Shown here one piece after another: positions 1 to 5,854 of a stretch of DNA of 8,518 nucleotides. A program made the position numbers and the translations under genes. Source of the stretch: an uncultured Coriobacteriaceae bacterium (GTDB lineage: Bacteria; Actinomycetota; Coriobacteriia; Coriobacteriales; QAMH01); assembly GCA_900556425.1 (NCBI GenBank), contig USOR01000034.1:1-8518 (forward strand). Direction: 5' to 3'. The first letter of the stretch is position 1; every line of letters begins with the position of its first letter. Under the pieces are notes generated by a model that saw only the letters and a list, made by a program, of their open reading frames with translations, had not been told where the DNA came from and did no database searches.

Positions 1-1784
1 TCGGCATGGTCACAATCGGCGCCTCTCCCGTTGACCAGGGCAGGGCACGCGACTTCTTCGGTAGCCTCTCCGTTTGCAAGGACGAGGACATCCCCGGGTT
101 GCATCGCCTTGTCGAGGAGGTGCATCGCTATGGCGCAGCGATTTCGTGCGAGATTCTGCATGCGGGGCGCATCGCGCAACCCAACGCGCTCGCCGGACGC
201 AAGGCGTGGGTGCCGTGGCTCACGCCCGACATGGACCCCGAGCTGTTCGAGGAAGTTACCGAGGAGCAGATGGACGAGGTCATCGACCTCTTCTGCAAGG
301 CGGCCGTGCGTCTGCGCGATGCGGGTTTCGACATGGTGCTCATCCACGGTGCGCATGGCAACTTCGTGAGTGCGTTCTTCTCGCCGCTCACCAATCAGCG
401 CACCGACGAGTACGGCGGATCCTTCGAGAACCGCATGCGCTTCCCGCTCAGGCTCGTGAAGGCTGTGCGTGAGGCCGTGGGCGAGAACATGGCCATCGAT
501 TTCCGCATCAGCCAGAACGAATACGTCGAAGGCGGCACGACGCTCGAGGATGTCATCACCTTCCTTAAGGCGGCCGAGCCCTATATCGATGATGCGAATC
601 TCTCGGGCGGCTGGATTTTCGACCCGGTCTACGTCAAATACATGATGCCGGGTTATCCGCAGGAGCTGTGCCTCAACATCCCGCGCACGGCCATCGTTCA
701 CGAGCAGCTCGACATCCCGGTTACCTGCGTCGGTAACATCCCCAACATCGAGACCGCCGAGCAGATTCTTGCCGAGGGCAAGGCCGACATCGTCGCCTTC
801 GCGCGCAATATCCTTGCCGATATGGACTTGGTGAACAAGGCGTATCGTGGCGAGGAGGACACTATCCGCCCGTGCCTGCGCTGCATTGAGTGCGCCTCGC
901 GGCCTGCCGTGGGCGGTGGCGTGCGCTGCTCGGTCAATCCGCAGCTTGGCCGCGAGCTTTACTATCGCGAGATACGGCCGGCACTTACCAAAAAGAAAGT
1001 GGTCGTCATCGGTGGTGGTCCGGCTGGCATGATGGCGACGCAAACCGCCGTCAAACGCGGCCACGACGTCGTGCTCTTCGAGCGCGATGAAGAACTGGGA
1101 GGCCGCCTCAAGGAAGCGTCGGTCCTCTTCTGCAAGGAGCCGTACCACAAGCGCTATCTCGCCTGGGACAAGCGCGCAACGCTCGAGAGCGGCGCGGACA
1201 TCCGGCTGGGTGTGGAAGCGACGCCGGAGCTCGTCATGGCGGAGAATCCTGACGAGGTCATCGTCGCCATTGGCGGCGAGCACATCTGCCCGCCGATTCC
1301 CGGCGCCAACGGAGACAACGTCATCACGGTGACCGAGGCCGACCTGGGTCTGGCACCTATTGGCAAGCGCGTCGTCATCGTGGGTGGCGGCTTTTCCGCG
1401 CTCGAATGCGGTATCCAGCTCGCCTACGAAGGCCATGAGGTCACGGCCATCGATGCGCTGCCCGAGGACAAGCTCTGGCGCGAGGTCATGAACGAGCTGC
1501 GCAGCGGCCTCATCGAGCTGCGTGATCGCTATGGCGTGCAGCTCGTTGACGAGGCCATGGTGAAGGAGATTCGCGAGGGGTCCGTCGTGTACACACGTGG
1601 TGGCGAGGATTTCGAGATTCCCGCCGATACGGTTGTCATGGCATGCGGCTTACGTCCGAGCAAGAAGTTTGTGCAGCAGTTCGTGGAGATGATGCCGCAG
1701 GTCACGGTCGTGGGCGATGCGCGCAAGACGGGCAACATCTTCTCGGCGAACATGAGCGCCTTCGACGCGGCGGTAGAACTCTGA
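1..1784 (+). CDS. NADH:flavin oxidoreductase, Old Yellow Enzyme / 2,4-dienoyl-CoA reductase / BaiCD-like, 5' truncated
   Basis: The reading frame is open from the first bases (codons in phase with position 3), and the protein begins inside a domain, so the true start lies upstream. The Met at position 6 is internal to the conserved strand 'MVTIG'. Numbering from that Met gives 592 residues; family members are usually about 640-680, so perhaps 50-80 residues are missing. Residues 1-310 form the FMN TIM barrel, with HAGR at 52-55, the 'SPLTNQRTDEYGGSFENRMRF' region at 126-146, and an FMN phosphate Arg candidate at 267. A [4Fe-4S] motif follows: C290-x2-C293-x2-C296-x11-C308, with trimethylamine dehydrogenase-like spacing. 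Two dinucleotide folds come next, at 331-345 (GGGPAG) and 454-470 (GGGFSALE), and the C-terminus carries an FAD 'VVGD' motif at 568-571. Family members pass electrons from NAD(P)H through FAD and Fe-S to FMN and reduce activated C=C bonds. Asn119 stands where E. coli FadH has its catalytic Tyr, so the substrate is open: enoate, steroid, bile acid or other. The protein is soluble and cytoplasmic. Confidence 0.93.
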   Translation, partial: GMVTIGASPVDQGRARDFFGSLSVCKDEDIPGLHRLVEEVHRYGAAISCEILHAGRIAQPNALAGRKAWVPWLTPDMDPELFEEVTEEQMDEVIDLFCKAAVRLRDAGFDMVLIHGAHGNFVSAFFSPLTNQRTDEYGGSFENRMRFPLRLVKAVREAVGENMAIDFRISQNEYVEGGTTLEDVITFLKAAEPYIDDANLSGGWIFDPVYVKYMMPGYPQELCLNIPRTAIVHEQLDIPVTCVGNIPNIETAEQILAEGKADIVAFARNILADMDLVNKAYRGEEDTIRPCLRCIECASRPAVGGGVRCSVNPQLGRELYYREIRPALTKKKVVVIGGGPAGMMATQTAVKRGHDVVLFERDEELGGRLKEASVLFCKEPYHKRYLAWDKRATLESGADIRLGVEATPELVMAENPDEVIVAIGGEHICPPIPGANGDNVITVTEADLGLAPIGKRVVIVGGGFSALECGIQLAYEGHEVTAIDALPEDKLWREVMNELRSGLIELRDRYGVQLVDEAMVKEIREGSVVYTRGGEDFEIPADTVVMACGLRPSKKFVQQFVEMMPQVTVVGDARKTGNIFSANMSAFDAAVEL

Positions 1785-1785
1785 C

Positions 1786-1962
1786 AAAAAGGGGACAGAC
1801 CCCTTCGAATCACCGCAGGTGGCAAAAAGGGGACAGACCCTTCCGCAACGCCACAGGTGGCAACAAGGGGACAGACCCTCACGGGAATGGCGGGGACAGG
1901 CCCTCGGGGCCGTCCCCGCGCAGCGGACGGGCATTCGCGCATGGGAAGATGGGGACAGACCC
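1786..1962. repeat. GGGGACAGACCC interspersed repeat, five copies
   Basis: Copies of GGGGACAGACCC start at 1791, 1829, 1867 and 1951; a variant, GGGGACAGGCCC, starts at 1892. The first three are exactly 38 bp apart, and the 38-bp units (1786-1823, 1824-1861, then a diverging third unit from 1862) also share an A-rich lead-in and a 'CAGGTGGC' end. Read on the minus strand, a copy is GGGTCTGTCCCC followed by a T-rich tract. The array begins two bases after the flavoenzyme stop codon. Short intergenic repeats with a GGGGACAG core are, as I recall, widespread in bacterial genomes and resemble REP-type elements mobilised by RAYT (Y1) transposases. No such transposase is in this window, so that origin is an inference. 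Confidence 0.85.
1892..1917. repeat. Strong G/C hairpin inside the repeat array
   Basis: GGGGAC at 1892-1897 pairs with GTCCCC at 1912-1917, and GGCCC at 1899-1903 pairs with GGGCC at 1907-1911. Only A1898 is bulged and the loop is TCG, giving eleven base pairs, nearly all G-C. The left arm is itself the variant fourth GGGGACAG repeat. This is the arrangement expected of a REP-like unit in which the repeat is one arm of a palindrome. No U-tract follows, so it is not a classical intrinsic terminator, although it may slow polymerase or protect the 3' end of the upstream transcript. Confidence 0.7.
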
Positions 1963-1970
1963 TCGATTAT

Positions 1971-1991
1971 CGACCCTCGACCCTCGACTTC
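1971..1991. repeat. 7-bp tandem repeat CGACCCT
   Basis: CGACCCT occurs twice in perfect tandem (1971-1984), followed by a degenerate third copy, CGACTTC. The preceding GACCCTCGATTAT at 1958-1970 carries the same GACCCTCGA core. The repeat lies directly against the fifth GGGGACAG copy, so it looks like part of the same composite repeat block. Confidence 0.6.
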
Positions 1992-2010
1992 CAGACCCCC
2001 CACCTTCCAT

Positions 2011-2051
2011 CAGTCGTCGCTTCGGGCGCAGGCGCCGAGGACTGCGCAGTC
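2011..2051. repeat. Structured palindromic stretch
   Basis: GACTGCGCAGTC at 2040-2051 is a perfect 12-bp palindrome. Just upstream, GGCGC (2025-2029) and GCGCC (2032-2036) form a tight inverted repeat, and CAGTC at 2011-2015 can pair with GACTG at 2040-2044. Several mutually exclusive hairpins are therefore possible. The stretch lies at the downstream edge of the repeat block. Its function is unknown; a protein-binding or recombination-prone site is possible. Confidence 0.5.
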
Positions 2052-2228
2052 GAGAGTTCCTTACCGACGGTATCGGCCTGTTCCTAAGAACCATCCTACG
2101 CATGTGCCGGTTAGAGCGATGCATTCTGAGGCCATAACCCTGCGCAGTATTCCTTGACCGGGTAAAAGGCCATATCTAATACCAATAGCCTTAGACACCA
2201 ATACCTAAAAAATAGGCATCATTAGGGA

Positions 2229-2257
2229 TTGTCGGTGGCAGGCGTGAAATTTTATAG
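2229..2257 (+). promoter_or_regulatory. Predicted sigma-70-type promoter for the Cys-rich gene
   Basis: TTGTCG at 2229-2234 (four of six matches to the -35 consensus) lies 17 bp before TATAGT at 2252-2257 (five of six to the -10 consensus), in an AT-rich stretch. Transcription would begin near 2264, about 54 bases before the chosen ATG at 2318 and only about 18 bases before the alternative ATG at 2282. This was found by eye. A weaker alternative is TTGACC at 2154 with TCTAAT at 2175, but its 15-bp spacing is short. Confidence 0.45.
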
Positions 2258-2317
2258 TCACTTTGTTGTATATGATGCGACATGGGGTATGAGGGAACGA
2301 GTGGGGGCGGACCTGTC

Positions 2318-2545
2318 ATGTGTTATCCCTGTTCACACTGTAATAAGTGTGGTCGTATGCCTCAGCCTGGCATGTGTGGCCGCTGTGGGTATGTGAATGA
2401 GCCGGGAGTTGCCGCTTGCGTTCAGTGCGGGTTTGCATTTCCGGCCCCTCCAGGTCGTTCTTCTGATGCGGGGGCACCCAAGATGCCGACTGCAGAGGCG
2501 CATGGGGGAGGGGACCTCCAAACCACGCAAGCGTGCAACGCATAA
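2318..2545 (+). CDS. Small eight-cysteine, zinc-ribbon-like protein of unknown function
   Basis: A protein of 75 residues if started at ATG 2318, where G-rich sequence at 2303-2310 could act as a ribosome binding site. An in-frame ATG at 2282 would add 12 residues (MGYEGTSGGGPV), but it has no Shine-Dalgarno sequence and nearly abuts the predicted transcription start. Eight cysteines sit in four C-x2-C pairs. The first four are evenly spaced at residues 2, 5, 8 and 11; then come C20-x2-C23 and C34-x2-C37, each followed by Gly, as in classical zinc ribbons. The remaining half is Ala/Gly/Pro-rich and looks disordered. There is no signal peptide or membrane segment. It ends 120 bp before the first membrane LuxR gene on the same strand, so a regulatory accessory role is conceivable. 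The first Cys block could bind zinc or an Fe-S cluster. I do not recognise a named family beyond zinc-ribbon-like. Confidence 0.7.
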   Translation: MCYPCSHCNKCGRMPQPGMCGRCGYVNEPGVAACVQCGFAFPAPPGRSSDAGAPKMPTAEAHGGGDLQTTQACNA

Positions 2546-2567
2546 AAGTTGATGACTCTTTGCGCGC
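2531..2567. repeat. Inverted repeat spanning the stop of the Cys-rich gene
   Basis: GCGTGCAA at 2531-2538 can pair with TTGCGCGC at 2560-2567, with one G-T wobble, across the stop codon and a 21-base loop. No T-tract follows, so it is at best a weak mRNA 3' structure. Confidence 0.3.
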
Positions 2568-2615
2568 ATAAGCTCGCGGTTGTTCACCAAAGCTTTTGAG
2601 GGAGCGGAGAGGGGG

Positions 2616-2644
2616 GTGTCATGAGGTAGTGCAGCTATTATAGT
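2616..2644 (+). promoter_or_regulatory. Predicted promoter of the first LuxR gene
   Basis: GTGTCA at 2616-2621 (four of six to the -35 consensus) lies 17 bp before TATAGT at 2639-2644, the same -10 hexamer as in the promoter at 2229-2257. Transcription would start near 2651, only about 15 bases before the ATG at 2666, giving a nearly leaderless message. This fits the lack of a clear Shine-Dalgarno sequence there. The -35 box overlaps a copy of the octamer GGGGTGTC (2613-2620) that recurs before the second LuxR gene, so a regulator could bind here. Predicted by eye. Confidence 0.35.
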
Positions 2645-2654
2645 GGCTGCTTTT
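2631..2654 (+). terminator. Small hairpin with a T4 tail before the first LuxR gene
   Basis: GCAGC at 2631-2635 pairs with GCTGC at 2646-2650, extended by T-G, A-T and T-G pairs to eight, around the loop TATA; TTTT follows at 2651-2654. This could be a weak intrinsic terminator or attenuator between the Cys-rich gene and the LuxR gene. It overlaps the predicted -10 box, so the two readings compete, and the stem is too weak to be sure. Confidence 0.3.
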
Positions 2655-2665
2655 ACCCGTGACAG

Positions 2666-4216
2666 ATGAGCGTTATGGGGAGTACTCTTTCTGATAGCTG
2701 CAAGCGTTTCTTTGGACGCAGGGAACCGGCACAAGAAGATGACGCGAGTGAATGGCTTTATGTCAATCCTTCGCTCATCATTGGCATAGTCGGTGCTTCA
2801 ATCTCTCTTGCATGGTATTTTTCGCTTCTGCTGCAGCCCACCTTTTTGGCCGATACTGGAATTGGCTTCTCCCCCATACTTCAAATCGCTAACTTTGCGC
2901 TCTGGCTTTTTATCTCCTCTTTTATTCTCGGGCGCGCGGCGGGTAAGTTTCAAGAGCATCGAATCGCTCTGATGACAACGGCTCTTGTTTGCGGCGTGAT
3001 AGGCTCGCTCCCCCTTGCACCATCGGGCGAAGCGGCGGCTTTTGTTTTTGCCGTTTTTCGCGCGGCTTGCGCAGGAACCTTTGTTTCGTTGAGCATGACA
3101 CTATGGATCGAGTTCCTTTGCACCCAGTTCAAGAACAAGGTTCGCTCATCACTTGCGACGTTTTTTGCTCTGGCGCTGCTCTGGACGTTCTGCATCATGA
3201 TGGCCGATGCGAGGTATGCTCCGTTTTTGCTTCTTGCTTGCGCGGTTGTCTCGCCATGCATATATCTGTTTCTTTGGCGGCGCTTTGTGTCAGCAAATAT
3301 GCCCCCTTCTTATGATGTGAGGGAAAGCGATAAAAGGTGCAAGATAACCTGGAGCTCATCGCTACTCACCATAATGGCATCTCTAGTTCAGGGTTTTTCC
3401 CTTGCGTGGCTCATCATGGCTGGAGCCTACCATGGCTGGATGCCGCTTCTCATAGGTGGCATATCATTTGTTGTAAGCGCTATGGTGTTATTTGACACAT
3501 TTCACGGGCTCGTGCTTCGAGAAACCCTGGTTCGCAAATTCTTTCTCCCTGTCCTTGCAACTTGCATACTCGTCTTTTTGTTTATCCCTGAGCCATGGGC
3601 CTTTATACCTGCCATTGCCGCTTTCTGTTTTTCGCTTATTCCCTATACTCTGGCCGGCAGCGCTACCTGCGAGCATATTGTGACATGCCAGCTCTCGACC
3701 CTGCGCATATACACGCGGACACGTCTCTGTTCAACGGGCGGCCTTTGCCTGGGACTCGTTGTTGGATATGCCTCCTTATACACCCAGCTATTTGGAGAGA
3801 TGACTCGTCAGATATGGATAGTCATCATCGTTGTTCTTCTGATCGTCGTCTTCTCTTTGCTTTCCTCCCGGAGCCACTATCCAGGCGAGGAAGACGAAGT
3901 GCTTCAAGAGGAAACCGATGGGCAGATTCTCACGCGACAAGACATTGCCAGCATCATGGATGGCAGGCAGCACTATATAAATCGATGCAATGCTGTAGCG
4001 GAGGAATATGGCTTGACAGAGCGGCAGCGTGAAGTGCTCTATCTGCTCGCAAAGGGACGTAACACCGCTTACATTCGTGATGAGCTCGTCATTTCGCCCC
4101 ATACGGTGAAAGCGCATGTATATGCGATTTACAAGAAAACCGGCCAGCATTCTCAACAAGATCTTATCGATTTAGTTGAGGGGGTTGAATCCGGCAAAGT
4201 GGGAGCAGGGGACTGA
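2666..4216 (+). CDS. Membrane-spanning LuxR-type transcriptional regulator, first of a tandem pair
   Basis: A 516-residue protein with an N-terminal polytopic membrane domain and a C-terminal LuxR/GerE helix-turn-helix. About 12 hydrophobic segments lie near residues 36-57, 70-90, 99-118, 122-145, 162-182, 184-204, 230-252, 260-280, 291-309, 310-330, 355-375 and 382-400, an MFS-like count. An acidic linker (408-430) leads to the DNA-binding domain at 449-505: LTERQREVLYLLAKGRN, then VISPHTVKAHVYAIYKK, typical GerE recognition residues. There is no receiver or autoinducer domain, so sensing is probably through the membrane part. The ATG at 2666 is the first in frame after a stop at 2627-2629; it has no clear Shine-Dalgarno sequence, and Met4 (2675) is an alternative. 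As I recall, this architecture is a large family in Eggerthella, where members such as the dopamine dehydroxylase regulator activate adjacent molybdoenzyme genes. The likely target here is the oxidoreductase at 5975. Confidence 0.93.
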   Translation: MSVMGSTLSDSCKRFFGRREPAQEDDASEWLYVNPSLIIGIVGASISLAWYFSLLLQPTFLADTGIGFSPILQIANFALWLFISSFILGRAAGKFQEHRIALMTTALVCGVIGSLPLAPSGEAAAFVFAVFRAACAGTFVSLSMTLWIEFLCTQFKNKVRSSLATFFALALLWTFCIMMADARYAPFLLLACAVVSPCIYLFLWRRFVSANMPPSYDVRESDKRCKITWSSSLLTIMASLVQGFSLAWLIMAGAYHGWMPLLIGGISFVVSAMVLFDTFHGLVLRETLVRKFFLPVLATCILVFLFIPEPWAFIPAIAAFCFSLIPYTLAGSATCEHIVTCQLSTLRIYTRTRLCSTGGLCLGLVVGYASLYTQLFGEMTRQIWIVIIVVLLIVVFSLLSSRSHYPGEEDEVLQEETDGQILTRQDIASIMDGRQHYINRCNAVAEEYGLTERQREVLYLLAKGRNTAYIRDELVISPHTVKAHVYAIYKKTGQHSQQDLIDLVEGVESGKVGAGD

Positions 4217-4223
4217 TAAAGCA

Positions 4224-4266
4224 GGGGTGTCCTCGTGTTATGCATTGAGCGTGCGCTTGGGGTGTC
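4224..4266 (+). promoter_or_regulatory. Paired GGGGTGTC octamers before the second LuxR gene
   Basis: GGGGTGTC occurs at 4224-4231 and 4259-4266 in the 73-bp gap between the two LuxR genes, and again at 2613-2620 before the first. The two local copies are 35 bp apart in the same orientation. They are candidate operator half-sites for autoregulation by these LuxR proteins, but the octamer is G-rich and no well-spaced -10 box is visible nearby. The second gene may simply be co-transcribed with the first. Confidence 0.3.
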
Positions 4267-4275
4267 GGAGCTGAT

Positions 4276-4282
4276 GGAGGGG
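4276..4282 (+). promoter_or_regulatory. Ribosome binding site of the second LuxR gene
   Basis: GGAGGGG lies 7 bases before the ATG at 4290 (9 bases if only GGAGG is counted). This strong site decides that start, and it contrasts with the first LuxR gene, which has no comparable site. Confidence 0.75.
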
Positions 4283-4289
4283 ACGTCGA

Positions 4290-5708
4290 ATGGGTTCTGG
4301 TGGCGCAGATAGGCGGGATTCAGCATCGACGAAGCTTGGTATAGATCTTGTCGTGTGTTTCATCGGCTTTGCGAGCTTTGTCGTCATATTTATCGGCCTG
4401 TTCGTGCTTTTGCCCTCCCTGGCTTTTGCAAGCACGTATGTCATGTGCGTACGAATCCTTTGCGGCTTGGTATTGCTAGGGACGGCGGCGGTTGTGTATG
4501 GGACTTCGCAGATTGTGGCACAGCGTCGTTCGATTCCACTTTTTGCCTGTGCTGCTGTAGGGGCTGTCGGATTTATAGGGATTCCCGCATTTATGGTTGC
4601 GGGTCTTGAGTGGCAGGCAATCGTGTCCTTGGCTCTTGCGGCATTGGGCGTAGCGGCCCTCGGAGCCCTGTGGTTCATGCAGCTATGCCATATTCGGGGT
4701 AGCGGACTTATGCTTTTTATTACCCTCGGAACATTGGTTGGCGTATGCCTTTGCCTTGGCATGTGGTTTATGGAGGCTTTTGCATGTCAGGTGGCCATTG
4801 CGCTCTTTGCTCTGGTTTCTTTCGGGTGCATTTGTGTTCTTGCGCGCATGAGGCCGAAGACCTTTACAGGAGTAGTAAAGAATCGGGATTCGGACAAGCG
4901 TTCTAAGATTCAGACTTCTTCGGCGATCATGCTAGGATCCACGTTTTTCGAGTTCGGCTTTGTCGTGGGTATGACTACCATCACGGATGCCATAGTTCCC
5001 TGTTTCATTGGTGGAATACTGGCCACAGCCTTGCTTGTGCTAGACACGATGGCGGATCGCGTTATAACGGAGCGAAGCCTTGCGCCGCTCATGCCGCCCT
5101 TGCTCGTGTTTGCGTTCATGTTCATGCTTGCGTTCGGAGATGTAGCCAAGCTTATCGCTCTCTGCATTATCACGGTTGTGTTTTCCATCTACCTTGCCTT
5201 TGGGTTGGTGGCCTTGGTCGAGCATGTGCGCATCTGTGATCTGGCCCCACTACGAACTTACGGAAAGGCACGATGCATAGACTATGCTGGCTTTGTCTTG
5301 GGCCTGGCCTGCGGATTCGCTGTGCAAGGGTTATCCGCGAGATACGCCTCGTTTCTGGTGCTTACCATCGCTGTTGCAATTTGCATGCTGTCCCTCATCT
5401 CTCATAAGCCCCGATTTCCCGAGGCGGGGATGGAGCGGGACCAGGGGATGGCGGAGAAAGATGCCCGCATGATCTGGAAGCAGCGGTGCCAGGCGGTTGG
5501 CGAGCGGTACAAACTCTCCGACCGTCAACAGGAAGTGCTTTTTCTCATGGCTCAGGGCCGAAACGCAAAGTACATCGAGAGTGCGCTGGTTATATCCCTC
5601 TCGACGGTTCAAACCCATATCCGCAATATATACCGAAAGCTCGGAGTTCATTCACGCCAGGAGCTCCTTGATCTAATTGAAGAGACCAAGCTCTACGGAG
5701 AGGATTGA
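4290..5708 (+). CDS. Membrane-spanning LuxR-type transcriptional regulator, second of a tandem pair
   Basis: A 472-residue protein with the same build as its upstream neighbour. Roughly 11-12 hydrophobic segments lie between residues 17 and 370 (near 17-42, 49-72, 82-104, 108-131, 138-160, 165-186, 209-229, 235-252, 267-283, 286-311, 331-349 and 353-370). A charged linker follows, then a GerE helix-turn-helix at 408-463 (LSDRQQEVLFLMAQGRN, then VISLSTVQTHIRNIYRK). The two proteins share the 'RC-AV-E-Y-L-[ST]-[DE]-RQ-EVL' entry to the HTH and an SDKR-KI cytoplasmic loop (201-207 here, 221-227 in the first), so they are paralogues. Their membrane parts have drifted much further than the HTH, which suggests different signals with possibly overlapping DNA targets. 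The gap to the first gene is 73 bp, so co-transcription is likely. Membrane topology was judged by eye. Codon use is less G/C-rich than in the flanking enzyme genes. Confidence 0.93.
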   Translation: MGSGGADRRDSASTKLGIDLVVCFIGFASFVVIFIGLFVLLPSLAFASTYVMCVRILCGLVLLGTAAVVYGTSQIVAQRRSIPLFACAAVGAVGFIGIPAFMVAGLEWQAIVSLALAALGVAALGALWFMQLCHIRGSGLMLFITLGTLVGVCLCLGMWFMEAFACQVAIALFALVSFGCICVLARMRPKTFTGVVKNRDSDKRSKIQTSSAIMLGSTFFEFGFVVGMTTITDAIVPCFIGGILATALLVLDTMADRVITERSLAPLMPPLLVFAFMFMLAFGDVAKLIALCIITVVFSIYLAFGLVALVEHVRICDLAPLRTYGKARCIDYAGFVLGLACGFAVQGLSARYASFLVLTIAVAICMLSLISHKPRFPEAGMERDQGMAEKDARMIWKQRCQAVGERYKLSDRQQEVLFLMAQGRNAKYIESALVISLSTVQTHIRNIYRKLGVHSRQELLDLIEETKLYGED

Positions 5709-5740
5709 ATGTCGAGCGATTATGCACAAGGCCGACATTC
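5707..5740 (+). repeat. Perfect 8-bp inverted repeat over the stop of the second LuxR gene
   Basis: GAATGTCG at 5707-5714, which includes the last two bases of the stop codon, is perfectly complementary to CGACATTC at 5733-5740, with an 18-base loop. No T-tract follows, so intrinsic termination is doubtful. It could be a 3' stabilising hairpin or a site for factor-dependent termination separating the regulator genes from the molybdoenzyme operon. Confidence 0.4.
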
Positions 5741-5854
5741 GCCGATTCCACCGTAAACTACCAGGCACTTTCATCGCTCTTATCCCATTGGTCTTACAGC
5801 ATGAATTCCCTAATCGGTATTACAAATCGAAGCACCCATGAGAAAAATGCGAAA

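Larger units (their letters stand above)
1785..2317. other. Non-coding repeat-rich intergenic region
   Basis: About 530 bases lie between the flavoenzyme stop and the start chosen for the small Cys-rich gene. The first half (to about 2055) is G/C-rich and filled with short direct repeats and hairpins, listed separately. The second half (from about 2150) is AT-richer and looks like promoter DNA. ORFs that cross it have low-complexity translations recurring with the repeats, such as 'GSVPFLP' and 'GLSPF' on the minus strand, and no ribosome binding sites, so I treat them as artefacts. No tRNA, riboswitch or U-tailed terminator of normal strength was recognised. The flavoenzyme therefore lacks an obvious standard terminator unless the hairpins serve that role. 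Confidence 0.7.

Noticed and set aside
1803..1823. TTCGAATC resembling a tRNA T-loop
   Set aside because: The flanking bases do not form a T-stem, and no anticodon arm or acceptor stem is present. It is part of the 38-bp repeat unit.
1786..1962. CRISPR array
   Set aside because: Repeats are only 12 bp in the conserved core, the 38-bp units are adjacent and related along their whole length rather than separated by unique spacers, and no cas gene is present.
1650..2003. Minus-strand ORF with repeated 'GSVPFL' and 'GLSPF' segments
   Set aside because: The repeated peptide segments are just translations of the GGGTCTGTCCCC repeat. The frame overlaps the flavoenzyme and has no ribosome binding site.
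2282..2317. Upstream in-frame ATG at 2282 for the Cys-rich protein
   Set aside because: There is no Shine-Dalgarno sequence, it lies only about 18 bases after the predicted transcription start, and the added residues have no conserved-looking features. It remains a possible alternative start.
2221..5814. ATTAGGGA shared between the regions before the Cys-rich gene (2221) and the molybdoenzyme (5807-5814, minus strand)
   Set aside because: A single 8-bp match between two AT-rich regions of this size is expected about once by chance, and the orientation and distance to the genes differ.
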